A stretch of 64,000 nucleotides of DNA from Hydrogenophilus thermoluteolus (lineage in GTDB: Bacteria > Pseudomonadota > Gammaproteobacteria > Burkholderiales > Rhodocyclaceae): positions 151,001 through 215,000 of the forward strand of contig NZ_AP018558.1 of NCBI RefSeq assembly GCF_003574215.1, written 5' to 3'. The first letter of the stretch is position 1. The number at the start of each line of letters is the position of its first letter. Shown piece by piece: positions 47,953-56,994 of the stretch. Below the pieces are notes generated by a model, which did no database searches, had not been told where the DNA came from, and saw only the letters and a program-made list of their open reading frames with translations. Both the position numbers and the translations under genes were made by a program.

Positions 47953-50900
47953 TTACAACAATACCCGCTCGACGCCGCCTGCGCGTACTTTTTCGACGTA
48001 TTCCACCAGCCAATTTTCGCCCAGCACGTGCTTGGCGATTTCGACGACGATGTAGTCGGCGTCCAGCCCCCCCGCGTCGTCGGCGTAGCGCGCAAGCCCT
48101 TGCAGGCAACTGGGGCAGCTGGTGAGCACCTTGATCGGGACGTTGGGCTGGTCTTTGCGGATCAGCGCCGCGTCTTTTTCGAGCTCTTCCTGCTTACGGA
48201 ACCGTACTTGGGTTGAGACGTCGGGGCGCGATACCGCCAGCGTGCCCGATTCCCCACAACAACGGTCGGAGAGTTTCACCTCAGTGCCCATCAGCGTCTG
48301 TGCCACTTTGAGGGGCTGGTGGGTCTTCATCGGCGTGTGGCACGGGTCGTGGTACATGTAACGCACACCCGAGACCCCTTCGAGCTGGACCCCTTTTTCC
48401 ATCAGGTATTCGTGGATGTCGAGCAAACGGCAACCCGGGAAGATCTGCTCGAACTGGTATTTGAGGAGCTGATCCATGCAGGTGCCGCAACTGACGATCA
48501 CCGTTTTGATGTCGAGGTAGTTGAGGGTGTTTGCGACGCGGTGAAAGAGCACGCGGTTGTCGGTGATGATCTTCTGTCCTTGCGCTTCGAACCCGGCGGC
48601 GGTCTGCGGATAGCCGCAGCAGAGGTACCCGGGCGGTAGCACGCAGGTGGCACCCACGTGGTAGAGCATCGCTTGCGTGGCGAGCCCCACTTGCGAAAAG
48701 AGCCGTTCCGAGCCGCAACCGGGGAAATAGAAGACCGCTTCCGACTCGTCGGCGGGCACCCTGGGGTTGCGGATCACCGGGATGATCTTGTCGTCTTCGA
48801 TGTCGAGCAATTGCCGGGCGGTGCGTTTGGGCAAGTTTCCCGGCATCGGTTTGTTGATGAAATGGATCACCTGCGCGCGCACCGGCGCTTTGCCGCGGGT
48901 AGCGGGCGGTTGTTGGGTCTGCGCCTGGATGAGACCGAGCCGTTTCGCGGTGCGGTAGGCAAAGCGTTGGGCGCGATAACCGAGGTCGATCATCACGCTG
49001 CGGATCAGTTTCACCGTCGTCGGGTCTTTCACGGTGAGGAACGCCATCGCCGCGGCGGTGCCCGGGTTGAACGATTTTTTGCCCAATTTGCGCAGGAGGT
49101 TGCGCATGCGGATCGAGACGTCGCCAAAGTCGATGTCCACTGGGCACGGCTTCAGGCACTTGTGGCAGACGGTGCAGTGGTCGCCCACGTCTTCGAACGC
49201 CTGCCAATGGGCAACAGAAACGCCGCGCCGCGTCTGTTCTTCGTAGAGGATCGCTTCGATCAAGAGCGACGTGGAGAGAATTTTGTTGCGCGGGCTGTAG
49301 AGCAGGTTCGCTCGCGGCACATGGGTGGAACAAACCGGTTTGCATTTGCCGCAGCGCAGGCAATCTTTGATCGCGTCGGAGATCCCTTTGAGGTCGGTCT
49401 GCTCCATGATGAGCGATTCGTGCCCCATCAGGTTGAACGACGGGGTGTAGGCGCGGACAAGGTTCCCGCCGGGCATCAATTTGCCGCGATTGAAGCGCCC
49501 CTCCGGGTCGACGCGTGCTTTGTAGTCCCAGAACGCCTGCAGTTTTTCGGGTTCGAGATAGTCGAATTTGGTGATCCCGATGCCGTGCTCACCCGAAATC
49601 ACGCCACCCAGCTCCTTGGCGATCGCCATGATGCGGTCGACCACCTGGTTGGCGCGTTGCAGCATCTGGTAGTGGTCGGAATTGACTGGGATGTTGGTGT
49701 GCACGTTGCCGTCGCCGGCGTGCATGTGCAGCGCGACGAAAAGGCGCCCTCTCAGGACCGCTTTTTGGATCGCCTGCAGTTTGGCATGCGTCGGGGCAAA
49801 GAACTGTCCGGCGAAGATCGCTTCGAGCGGCGCTTTGAGTTCGCGCTTCCACGAGACGCGTACTGAGTAGTCCTGAAGTCGGTGGAAGAGCGTTGGATTG
49901 GGGGCGGTGTTTTGGTATTCGCCGGCGCGAATCCCATATTCGGCAAAGTGCGCTTCGGCTTCGGCCAACGGGAGGTCGAGCGACTGGTAGAGCCACTGCC
50001 AACGCCGCTTCACTTCGCGCACCAGTTCGAGCGCCTGGGCGCGCTTTTCTTCGATCCATTCGGCAGGGGGTGTGGTTTCACCGTCGGCTTCCGCGACCGG
50101 GAGCGGTTCGTTGGCCAAGAACTGCTCGATCGCGTCGCAGATCTCGAGCTTGTTTTCGAGCGAAAGTTCGATGTTGATCCGCTCGATCGCGTCGCAATAG
50201 TCGCCCATGCGCGGTAGCGGGATCACCACGTCTTCGTTGATTTTGAACGCGTTGGTGTGGCGGGAGATCGCCGCAGTGCGCGAACGGTCGGCCCAGAACG
50301 CTTTACGCTGCTCGAGTGTCACCGCGATGAACCCTTCGCCACCGCGCAGGTTCCCCATGCGCACCACCTCGGACGCCGCGCGCATCACCGCCGCTTCGTC
50401 GTAGCCGACGATGTCGCCAATGAGCACCATCTTCGGCCGGCCATGCCGTTTGGCTTTGGTGGTGTAGCCCACCGCCTTGACGTAGCGCTCGTCGAGGTGT
50501 TCGAGCCCGGCCAATTTGACGCCTGCGGCATGGCCCGCACCGCCCGGTTTGAAGTAGTCGGTGATCTCGACGATCGCAGGCACCGCTTCCCGCACTTGGC
50601 CGAAGAATTCGAGACAGACGGTACGCTGCACCGGCGGCATTTCGTGGAGCACCCAGCGCGCCGCGACGATGATCCCGTCGGTTCCCTCTTTCTGCACCCC
50701 CGGGATGCCGCCCAGGTATTTGTCGGTGACGTCTTTGCCCAATCCCGGTTTGCGCAGGCTTGCGCCAGGAAGTTCGAGGAGCTCTTCGCCCAACGGGGCA
50801 TAGGTTTTGCCGTCGAAGCGCTTGAGCCGGAATCGGACGGTCTCTTGTTCGTGAATCTTGCCGAAGTTGTGATCAAGGCGCTCCACCTCCAGCCAGTTGC

Positions 50901-51849
50901 CGTCGGGGGTGACCATTTTCCACCACGCGAGGTTGTCGAGCGCGGTGCCCCACAGGACCGCTTTCTTGCCGCCTGCGTTCATCGCGATGTTGCCACCGAT
51001 GCACGACGCTTCGGCACTCGTGGGGTCGACGGCAAAGACCCGGCCGGCTGCCGCTGCCGCTTCGGCGACCCGCGCGGTGACTACGCCCGCGCCGGTACGG
51101 ATCGTCGCATACGGGGTCTTCATCGGGTTGCCGTCGCGATCTGGGAGATGGACCATCTCCACTGGGCTCATCATCAGAAGCTTTTCGGTGTTGATCACGA
51201 CGCTCTTCGCGTCCAGCGGGACCGCGCCGCCGGTGTAGCCGGTGCCGCCGCCGCGCGGAATGATCGTGAGCCCCAGTTCGATGCACGCGCGCACGAGCGG
51301 CGCGATCTCTTCCTCACTATCCGGGCAGAGCACCACGAAAGGGTATTCGACCCGCCAGTCGGTGGCGTCGGTGACGTGGCTCACTCGGCTGTGCCCGTCG
51401 AACAGGATGTTGTCGCGCCGCGTGTAGCGGGAGAGTTTTTTGACCACCTGCTCGCGCAAGCGCGCGATCTCGTCGAATTGTCGCGCGAACCGTTCGATCG
51501 CCTCGCGAACGTAGGTGACCAGTTGACCGACCCGTTCGGCGCGCGTGGGATCTTCGTGTGCACTGGCTTGCCGCCGTTTTTCGACTTCGTTCAGACGGTG
51601 GTAGAGCGCGTCGATGAGCGCCTGCCGCCTTTTGGGGTGGTCAAGGAGGTCGTCTTGCAGGTAGGGGTTGCGCTCGATGACCCACATGTCCCCGAGGATT
51701 TCGTAGAGCATCCGCGCGCTGCGTCCGGTGACGCGTTCGCCACGCAGCGATTCGATGATCGACCAGGCTTCTGTTCCCAACAGGCGAATGACGATTTCGC
51801 GGTCGGAGAGTGAAGTGTAGTTATAGGGGATTTCGCGCAAACGAGTCAT
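47953..51849 (-). CDS. FAD-linked oxidase/Fe-S/CCG fusion oxidoreductase (DUF3683)
   Basis: A very long (1298 aa) three-part respiratory-type dehydrogenase. An N-terminal DUF3683 region (about 1-160) is followed by a PCMH FAD-binding domain (IIPRGGGTGYTGGAVPLDAK) and a D-lactate/glycolate-oxidase C-terminal domain (HMHAGDGNVHTNIPVNSDHY and GGVISGEHGIGITKFDYLEP). Next is a two-cluster ferredoxin region (CLRCGKCKPVC and CTVCHKCLKPCPVD). Two CCG domains (PGYLCCGYPQTAAGF, DRCCGESGTLAVSRP) end the protein, as in GlcF/LldE. It probably oxidises a 2-hydroxy acid and passes electrons to quinones or another carrier; the substrate is unknown. The gene is alone, upstream of the pilus operon and divergent from ahpC. 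Confidence 0.9.
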   Translation of the reverse strand: MTRLREIPYNYTSLSDREIVIRLLGTEAWSIIESLRGERVTGRSARMLYEILGDMWVIERNPYLQDDLLDHPKRRQALIDALYHRLNEVEKRRQASAHEDPTRAERVGQLVTYVREAIERFARQFDEIARLREQVVKKLSRYTRRDNILFDGHSRVSHVTDATDWRVEYPFVVLCPDSEEEIAPLVRACIELGLTIIPRGGGTGYTGGAVPLDAKSVVINTEKLLMMSPVEMVHLPDRDGNPMKTPYATIRTGAGVVTARVAEAAAAAGRVFAVDPTSAEASCIGGNIAMNAGGKKAVLWGTALDNLAWWKMVTPDGNWLEVERLDHNFGKIHEQETVRFRLKRFDGKTYAPLGEELLELPGASLRKPGLGKDVTDKYLGGIPGVQKEGTDGIIVAARWVLHEMPPVQRTVCLEFFGQVREAVPAIVEITDYFKPGGAGHAAGVKLAGLEHLDERYVKAVGYTTKAKRHGRPKMVLIGDIVGYDEAAVMRAASEVVRMGNLRGGEGFIAVTLEQRKAFWADRSRTAAISRHTNAFKINEDVVIPLPRMGDYCDAIERINIELSLENKLEICDAIEQFLANEPLPVAEADGETTPPAEWIEEKRAQALELVREVKRRWQWLYQSLDLPLAEAEAHFAEYGIRAGEYQNTAPNPTLFHRLQDYSVRVSWKRELKAPLEAIFAGQFFAPTHAKLQAIQKAVLRGRLFVALHMHAGDGNVHTNIPVNSDHYQMLQRANQVVDRIMAIAKELGGVISGEHGIGITKFDYLEPEKLQAFWDYKARVDPEGRFNRGKLMPGGNLVRAYTPSFNLMGHESLIMEQTDLKGISDAIKDCLRCGKCKPVCSTHVPRANLLYSPRNKILSTSLLIEAILYEEQTRRGVSVAHWQAFEDVGDHCTVCHKCLKPCPVDIDFGDVSIRMRNLLRKLGKKSFNPGTAAAMAFLTVKDPTTVKLIRSVMIDLGYRAQRFAYRTAKRLGLIQAQTQQPPATRGKAPVRAQVIHFINKPMPGNLPKRTARQLLDIEDDKIIPVIRNPRVPADESEAVFYFPGCGSERLFSQVGLATQAMLYHVGATCVLPPGYLCCGYPQTAAGFEAQGQKIITDNRVLFHRVANTLNYLDIKTVIVSCGTCMDQLLKYQFEQIFPGCRLLDIHEYLMEKGVQLEGVSGVRYMYHDPCHTPMKTHQPLKVAQTLMGTEVKLSDRCCGESGTLAVSRPDVSTQVRFRKQEELEKDAALIRKDQPNVPIKVLTSCPSCLQGLARYADDAGGLDADYIVVEIAKHVLGENWLVEYVEKVRAGGVERVLL

Positions 51850-51933
51850 CGTGACAGTCGCTCCTTGTCGTCGTCAGGTTCGATTGTACGCAAAGCCGTT
51901 CGTTCCAAACAGTGCTTGATGTTATGGCTTTAC

Positions 51934-51950
51934 GATTGCCTGGGGCAATC
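51934..51950. promoter_or_regulatory. LysR-type (OxyR-like) binding site upstream of ahpC
   Basis: GATTGCC-TGG-GGCAATC is a perfect 7-bp inverted repeat and contains the T-N11-A core of LysR-family sites. Its centre is near -64 relative to the predicted start, the usual position of the recognition site. Confidence 0.5.
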
Positions 51951-51970
51951 GAGATGATTGTTGGGTGCAA

Positions 51971-51999
51971 TTGGAATTTATCGTCTCTGGCCCTACAAT
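51971..51999 (+). promoter_or_regulatory. Predicted ahpC promoter (TTGGAA-17-TACAAT)
   Basis: TTGGAA at 51971-51976 and TACAAT at 51994-51999 are 17 bp apart. The start near 52006 gives a leader of about 73 nt before the strong GGAGG site of ahpC. The rest of the 229-bp gap holds only the dyad described separately. Confidence 0.65.
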
Positions 52000-52078
52000 G
52001 ATTCCCGTGCTGTTCGATGCCCCAGGGTCGAGCAGCGGGTTGTGTCCTGGGTTTTTTGTCAGAAAAGGAGGTTACACG

Positions 52079-52642
52079 ATGAGCTTGATCAATACCCAAG
52101 TGCCCGCATTCAAAGCCCAAGCGTATGTCAATGGTCAATTCAAAGAGATCACCGACGCCGATCTCAAGGGCCACTGGTCGGTCTTCGTTTTCTACCCGGC
52201 CGACTTCACCTTCGTCTGCCCGACCGAGCTCGAAGACTTGGCGGATCTTTACGACGAGTTCAAGAAGGTCAATTGCGAAATCTACGCAGTCTCGACCGAT
52301 ACCCATTTCACCCACAAGGCGTGGGCCGAAACCTCGCCTGCGATCAAGAAGGTGAAGTACCCGATGCTGGGCGATCCGGCGCAAAAACTCGCCCGCGCGT
52401 TCGACGTGCTCATCGAGGACGAGGGCCTGGCGTTGCGTGGGACCTTCATCATCGACCCGAACGGCGTGATCAAGGGCATGGAGGTCAATGACAACAGCAT
52501 CGGCCGGAATGCGGCAGAACTCTTGCGCAAAGTGAAAGCGGCGAAGTACGTGGCCGAACACCCGGGTGAAGTCTGCCCGGCGAAGTGGAACGAAGGCGCC
52601 GAGACGCTGAAGCCCTCGATCGATCTCGTCGGTAAGATCTAA
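52079..52642 (+). CDS. ahpC: Alkyl hydroperoxide reductase subunit C (peroxiredoxin)
   Basis: A typical 2-Cys peroxiredoxin of 187 aa, the size of bacterial AhpC. The peroxidatic cysteine is Cys47 in FTFVCPTE and the resolving cysteine is Cys166 in GEVCPAKW; the GGLG/YF-type sensitivity features are not discussed further because the C-terminal helix is short. It reduces hydrogen peroxide and organic peroxides using AhpF as electron donor. ATG 52079 has an AAGGAGG site 7 nt upstream, among the strongest in the window. ahpF follows after 180 bp. Confidence 0.97.
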   Translation: MSLINTQVPAFKAQAYVNGQFKEITDADLKGHWSVFVFYPADFTFVCPTELEDLADLYDEFKKVNCEIYAVSTDTHFTHKAWAETSPAIKKVKYPMLGDPAQKLARAFDVLIEDEGLALRGTFIIDPNGVIKGMEVNDNSIGRNAAELLRKVKAAKYVAEHPGEVCPAKWNEGAETLKPSIDLVGKI

Positions 52643-52747
52643 GCACACCCGGGTCGATCTTTTTTGACCGATTCGGCGCGGCAGCCGGCGCGCTGCCGTG
52701 CCACTACCAACCCAATCCCAACAGAGCGACAAGACGCCAAAGCGCGT

Positions 52748-52788
52748 GGCAAGGGGCCCCGAGGGGGGAAACCAGGGGGCTTTTTGCC
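52748..52788 (+). promoter_or_regulatory. Possible attenuator hairpin between ahpC and ahpF
   Basis: GGCAA (52748) and GCCCC (52756-52760) can pair with GGGGC (52776-52780) and TTGCC (52784-52788), with a symmetric 3/3 internal loop. A run of five Ts follows the inner stem, as in an intrinsic terminator. It could lower ahpF expression relative to ahpC. The remainder of the 180-bp gap shows nothing else. Confidence 0.45.
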
Positions 52789-52822
52789 TCGCGGTTTGGT
52801 CCGGTTACGAAGGAGAATCACG

Positions 52823-54400
52823 ATGGCACTTTTAGATGAACAAACCCAAGCGGCACTTCGGCAATATTTGGAACGGTTGGTCGAACCGATCGAGCTCGTG
52901 ACCGCGCTCGACGCCAGCGACGCGGCGAAGCAATTGGGCGAGTTGATCGAAGCGATTCGCGCAGCCAGTCCCAAGGTGACGGTGCGCGAAGCGATGGGAG
53001 ACGAAGTCGCGGGCGGGCGGCGCCCTGCGTTTGCAGTGACCCGTCCCGGCGAGGCACCGCGGGTCCATTTTGCCGGGTTGCCGTTGGGGCACGAGTTCGC
53101 TTCGCTCATTTTGGCGCTGCTGCAGGTGAGCGGCTACCCCCCCAAGGTGGATCAGGCGGTGATCGACCAGGTCAAAAGCCTTACTGCGCCATTGGCGTTC
53201 GAGGTCTATGTCTCGCTTTCCTGCCACAACTGCCCGGATGTGGTGCAGGCGGTGAACGCGATTGCGGCGCTCAACCCCAACGTCACCGCGGTGATGATCG
53301 ACGGTGCGCGTTTTCCGCAGGAGGTCGAGTCCCGGCAAATCATGGCGGTGCCCACCGTCTACCTCAACGGTGCGCTCTTCGGCCAAGGGCGGATGGAGCT
53401 GCCGGAGATCCTGGCCAAGGTCGACACCAAAAACGACGAACGGGTGCGTGCGCAATTGGCGCAAAAGCCGCTTTTCGACGTCTTGATCGTCGGCGGCGGG
53501 CCAGCCGGTGCGGCGGCGGCGATCTATGCCGCGCGCAAAGGGATCACGACGGGCATCGTCGCCGAACGCTTTGGCGGTCAGGTGATGGATACCCTTGCGA
53601 TCGAGAACTTCATTTCGGTCAAGGAGACCGAAGGGCCGAAATTGGTCGCTGGACTCGAAGAACACGTCAAGGCGTATGAGGTCGATGTGATGAACCATCA
53701 GCGCGCCGTGGGGTTGCGTCCCGGCGCGGCGGGGCAGCCGGCGGTGGTCCAGCTCGCCAACGGCGCCGAGCTCAAGGCGAAAACGGTGATCTTGGCAACG
53801 GGGGCGCGCTGGCGGGAGCTCAACGTGCCGGGGGAACGGGAATACCGCGGTAAAGGGGTTGCGTACTGCCCCCACTGCGATGGGCCACTCTTCAAAGGTA
53901 AGCCGGTGATCGTCGTGGGCGGCGGCAATTCCGGCGTCGAGGCGGCGATCGACCTTGCGGGAATCGTCCACCATGTGACGCTCCTCGAGTATGCCGATGC
54001 GCTCAAGGCCGACGCGGTTTTGCAGAAAAAACTCGCTTCGCTGCCGAACGTCACCGTGATCACCCAAGCGGAAACGCTCGAGATCTTGGGAGACGGGCAG
54101 AAGATGACCGGGTTGCGCTATCGCGACCGCGCTTCGGGGGAAGAGCGGCAGATCGACGCGGCAGCGGTCTTCGTCCAAATCGGGTTGGTGCCCAACACCG
54201 ATTGGCTCGACGGGGTAGTGGCGCGCAACCGTTTCGGCGAGATCGAGATCGATCCGCGGTGCGCGACCAGTGTTCCGGGAATTTTTGCCGCGGGCGATTG
54301 CACCACGGTGCCCTACAAACAGATTATCATTGCGATGGGCGAAGGAGCAAAAGCGGCGCTTTCGGCGTTCGACTTTCTGATCCGCCAAAGCGCCGCGTAG
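52823..54400 (+). CDS. ahpF: Alkyl hydroperoxide reductase subunit F (flavoprotein disulfide reductase)
   Basis: The 525-aa protein passes electrons from NAD(P)H to AhpC. The N-terminal double thioredoxin-like domain holds the CHNC pair (Cys134/Cys137). The FAD domain starts FDVLIVGGGPAGAAAAIYAA, the redox-active disulfide is CPHC (about residue 350), the nucleotide-binding GGGNSGVEAAIDLA follows, and the end has GIFAAGDCTTVPYKQIIIAM. The ATG at 52823 has an AAGGAG site 7 nt upstream; the longer frame to 52664 lies in the G-rich intergenic sequence. Confidence 0.97.
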   Translation: MALLDEQTQAALRQYLERLVEPIELVTALDASDAAKQLGELIEAIRAASPKVTVREAMGDEVAGGRRPAFAVTRPGEAPRVHFAGLPLGHEFASLILALLQVSGYPPKVDQAVIDQVKSLTAPLAFEVYVSLSCHNCPDVVQAVNAIAALNPNVTAVMIDGARFPQEVESRQIMAVPTVYLNGALFGQGRMELPEILAKVDTKNDERVRAQLAQKPLFDVLIVGGGPAGAAAAIYAARKGITTGIVAERFGGQVMDTLAIENFISVKETEGPKLVAGLEEHVKAYEVDVMNHQRAVGLRPGAAGQPAVVQLANGAELKAKTVILATGARWRELNVPGEREYRGKGVAYCPHCDGPLFKGKPVIVVGGGNSGVEAAIDLAGIVHHVTLLEYADALKADAVLQKKLASLPNVTVITQAETLEILGDGQKMTGLRYRDRASGEERQIDAAAVFVQIGLVPNTDWLDGVVARNRFGEIEIDPRCATSVPGIFAAGDCTTVPYKQIIIAMGEGAKAALSAFDFLIRQSAA

Positions 54401-54433
54401 GGTCGTGTCATCCTAGACAATGGAGGGGGAGCC

Positions 54434-55564
54434 ATGCCCAAGCGCGCGGAAGCGACGATCCGGGAGTGGTTGCAAGAGATCGACGTCGAAATCGGCGGGG
54501 TGCGTCCCTGGGACATCACCGTCCATCACCCCGATTTTTTCGACCGGGTACTCGCAAAAGGAAGTCTGGGGTTGGGCGAGTCCTACATGGACGGGTGGTG
54601 GGACTGTGACGCGCTCGACGAACTGATCGCCCGCGCGCTTACCGCGAAGCTCGACGAACGGTTGCGCGACTGGCGGCGTGCGCTCTTGGCGATGCAGTCG
54701 GTGCTCATCAACCTGCAGTCGCGCAGCCGGGCGTGGGAGGTGGGACGCGCCCATTACGACCTGGGAAGCGACTTCTTTGCCGCGATGCTTGGCCAAACAA
54801 TGGCCTATTCATGTGGTTACTGGGCAAACGCGGCAACGCTTGACGAAGCGCAGGAAGCGAAACTCGACCTCATCTGCCGCAAATTGGGGCTGAAGCCCGG
54901 TATGCGACTCCTTGACGTCGGGTGCGGATGGGGGAGCCTTATGCGCTTTGCGGCGGAGCGCTACGGGGTGACGTGCGTCGGAATCACCATTTCGCAGGAT
55001 CAAGCGCGCTTTGGGCAAGAGCAGTGCCGCGATCTGCCGGTGACCTTCGTTCTTGCCGATTATCGCGAGTTCGACCCGGCCGCCTATGGTGGACCGTTCG
55101 ATCGCGTCGCGTCGGTCGGGATGTTCGAACACGTTGGGGTGCGCAACTATCCTGCCTTTTTCCGCGCGGTCCGGCGGGCACTCAAAGCCGACGGGCTTTT
55201 CCTCCTGCACACGATCGGCAAACGCAAACCGGGGCGGGGTGTCGATCCATGGATCGAGAAATATATCTTTCCAAACGGCGAACTGCCTGCGCTTTCGGAC
55301 ATCGCTCGCGCAGCAGAGCCGCTTTTCGTCATCGAGGATGTCCACAATTTCGGTGCCGACTACGACAAAACGCTGATGGCGTGGTATGAGCGGTTCGAAG
55401 CCGCGTGGCCACGCTTCGCGGCGCGGTACGGCAAACGCTTTTACCGCATGTGGCGCTACTATCTCCTGGTGTGCGCCGGAACGTTCCGCGCCCGGGACAG
55501 TCAGCTTTGGCAAATCGTGTTGGCGCCGGAAGGGGTCTCTGGGGGGTATTGCCGCGTCGCCTGA
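54434..55564 (+). CDS. cfa: Cyclopropane-fatty-acyl-phospholipid synthase
   Basis: This SAM-dependent enzyme (376 aa) adds a methylene bridge to unsaturated acyl chains of membrane lipids. It has an N-terminal lipid-binding domain (LGLGESYMDGWWDCDALDEL), then HYDLGSDFFAAMLGQTMAYS. The SAM motif is LLDVGCGWGSLMRFAAERYG, followed by GITISQDQARFGQEQC, SVGMFEHVGVRNYPAFF and the C-terminal FGADYDKTLMAWYERF. Length is close to E. coli Cfa. It follows ahpF by 33 bp and could be co-transcribed, which would fit a stress-response unit. Confidence 0.96.
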   Translation: MPKRAEATIREWLQEIDVEIGGVRPWDITVHHPDFFDRVLAKGSLGLGESYMDGWWDCDALDELIARALTAKLDERLRDWRRALLAMQSVLINLQSRSRAWEVGRAHYDLGSDFFAAMLGQTMAYSCGYWANAATLDEAQEAKLDLICRKLGLKPGMRLLDVGCGWGSLMRFAAERYGVTCVGITISQDQARFGQEQCRDLPVTFVLADYREFDPAAYGGPFDRVASVGMFEHVGVRNYPAFFRAVRRALKADGLFLLHTIGKRKPGRGVDPWIEKYIFPNGELPALSDIARAAEPLFVIEDVHNFGADYDKTLMAWYERFEAAWPRFAARYGKRFYRMWRYYLLVCAGTFRARDSQLWQIVLAPEGVSGGYCRVA

Positions 55565-55633
55565 TCGCCGCTTCCTGCCCGGTACGTAAACGTGTGCCAC
55601 CGCAAAGACCACGACCGGCGTGCGCCCTTCGGG

Positions 55634-55639
55634 TACAAT
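55634..55639 (+). promoter_or_regulatory. Predicted -10 box for the ccm operon
   Basis: TACAAT followed by CGCG, 30 nt before the ccmA ATG. No good -35 is visible at 16-18 bp. Confidence 0.45.
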
Positions 55640-55668
55640 CGCGCAAGCGTGGTTCGAGATGGGGCGGC

Positions 55669-56319
55669 ATGGCACTCTTGAGGTGGCACGATCTGGCGGG
55701 GCGCAGAGGGGAGCGGTTGCTGTTCCATCGCCTTTCCGCGACGTTCGAGCCCGGCGAAGTGGTGCGCATCACGGGCGAAAACGGCGCCGGGAAGAGCACC
55801 CTGTTGCGCATGGTGGCGGGGCTACTGCCCGTTGCGCGCGGGACGATCTATTTTCGCGACCAACCGCTCAGTGTGGCACGCGACGCGTGGCTTGCCGAAC
55901 AGTGCTATCTTGGCCACGCGTTGGCCGCGAACGAGCTTCTCTCGCCGCGGGAAAATGTGCGCTTTCTCTGTGCGTTGATGGGTGCGTACCCGTCGTCCCG
56001 CGCGGTCGACGAGGCGCTTGCGCAAGTTGGGTTGGCCGCGCAGCGTGATCTGCCGCTCAAAGTCCTGTCTGCAGGTCAGCGCCGTCGGGTGGGGCTTGCG
56101 CGTCTCTTTTTTGCACGTACGCGAACCGTTTGGCTTTTGGACGAACCGCTCACGGCGCTCGATCAGGCGTTCGTGACGACGCTCACCCGCTTGATCGAGG
56201 TGCATGCCCAAGCAGGCGGGCTGATTCTATTGACCACCCACCAGGAAGCGCCGTTTTGTGTGCCGGTGCGTACCCTTGATCTCGGCGCGTTTCGACCCGC
56301 GCGGAGGCGCGCCGCATGA
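55669..56319 (+). CDS. ccmA: Cytochrome c biogenesis ATP-binding export protein CcmA
   Basis: This ABC ATPase (216 aa from ATG 55669) of System I cytochrome c maturation releases haem-loaded CcmE from CcmCD. Walker A is GENGAGKSTLLRMVAGLL, the signature LSAGQRRRVGLARLF, Walker B TVWLLDEPLTALDQ, and H-loop LLTTHQEAPF. The frame continues upstream through the end of cfa but without similarity. It overlaps ccmB by 4 bp and opens a complete ccmABCDEFGHI operon. Confidence 0.93.
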   Translation: MALLRWHDLAGRRGERLLFHRLSATFEPGEVVRITGENGAGKSTLLRMVAGLLPVARGTIYFRDQPLSVARDAWLAEQCYLGHALAANELLSPRENVRFLCALMGAYPSSRAVDEALAQVGLAAQRDLPLKVLSAGQRRRVGLARLFFARTRTVWLLDEPLTALDQAFVTTLTRLIEVHAQAGGLILLTTHQEAPFCVPVRTLDLGAFRPARRRAA

Positions 56320-56984
56320 TCGCGCTCTTTCTGGCGGTATTGCGGCGTGAGGCGCTGCTGGCTTGGCGAAGCCGCGCCGACACGCTGGTTGCGCTCACCT
56401 TTTTCGTGATCGTCGCCACCTTGTTCCCTTTCGGCGTGGGGACTGATGAGCGGCTGTTGCGCACGATCGCGCCAGGAATCCTGTGGGTGACCGCGCTCCT
56501 TGCGGTGCTCCTGACGCTGCCACGTCTTTTCGAACACGACTGGCGGGATGGAACTTTGGAGCAATTGTTGTTGTCTGCCGAACCAGCGCCGGTTTGGCTG
56601 GGTGCGAAACTGTTGGCCCATTGGGTGACTACGGCCGTGCCGCTTGCTGTTTTGGCGCCGCTTCTGGCGCTCCTTTACGACGTCGAACCAGTAGTTTATG
56701 GGTGGTTGCCCGTGACGCTGCTTTTGGGTACACCGATGCTGACCTTGATCGGCGCGGTGGGAGCGGCGCTGACGCTCGGGTTGCGCGCAAGCGGTCTGTT
56801 GCTGGCGCTTTTGGTCTTGCCGCTCTTCGTGCCGGTGCTGATCTTCGGCGTCGATGCGGTGGCGAGCGCACGCGATGGCACCCCGTTCGCGGCGCAGTTG
56901 GCGCTTCTGGCCGGAGGCTCGTTGGCGGCGGCGGCGCTTGCACCGTGGGGGTGTGCCGCGGCGCTGCGTTTGGCTGTGGAGTAG
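56316..56984 (+). CDS. ccmB: Haem exporter subunit CcmB
   Basis: The 222-aa inner membrane protein has six hydrophobic segments. It shows the CcmB features AWRSRADTLVALTFFVIVAT and PGILWVTALLAVLLTLPRLF, then EHDWRDGTLEQLLLSAEPAP. The end is AALRLAVE, slightly different from other CcmB proteins but of normal length. It partners CcmA and precedes ccmC by 10 bp. Confidence 0.94.
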   Translation: MIALFLAVLRREALLAWRSRADTLVALTFFVIVATLFPFGVGTDERLLRTIAPGILWVTALLAVLLTLPRLFEHDWRDGTLEQLLLSAEPAPVWLGAKLLAHWVTTAVPLAVLAPLLALLYDVEPVVYGWLPVTLLLGTPMLTLIGAVGAALTLGLRASGLLLALLVLPLFVPVLIFGVDAVASARDGTPFAAQLALLAGGSLAAAALAPWGCAAALRLAVE

Positions 56985-56994
56985 GAAGGAAGGG

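Noticed and set aside
50257..51813. 518-codon open frame antisense to the large FAD oxidoreductase (and similar long antisense frames at 52832-54388, 14266-15534 and 12597-13754).
   Set aside because: They mirror conserved genes on the other strand and show no recognisable domain; high GC at third codon positions creates long antisense frames.
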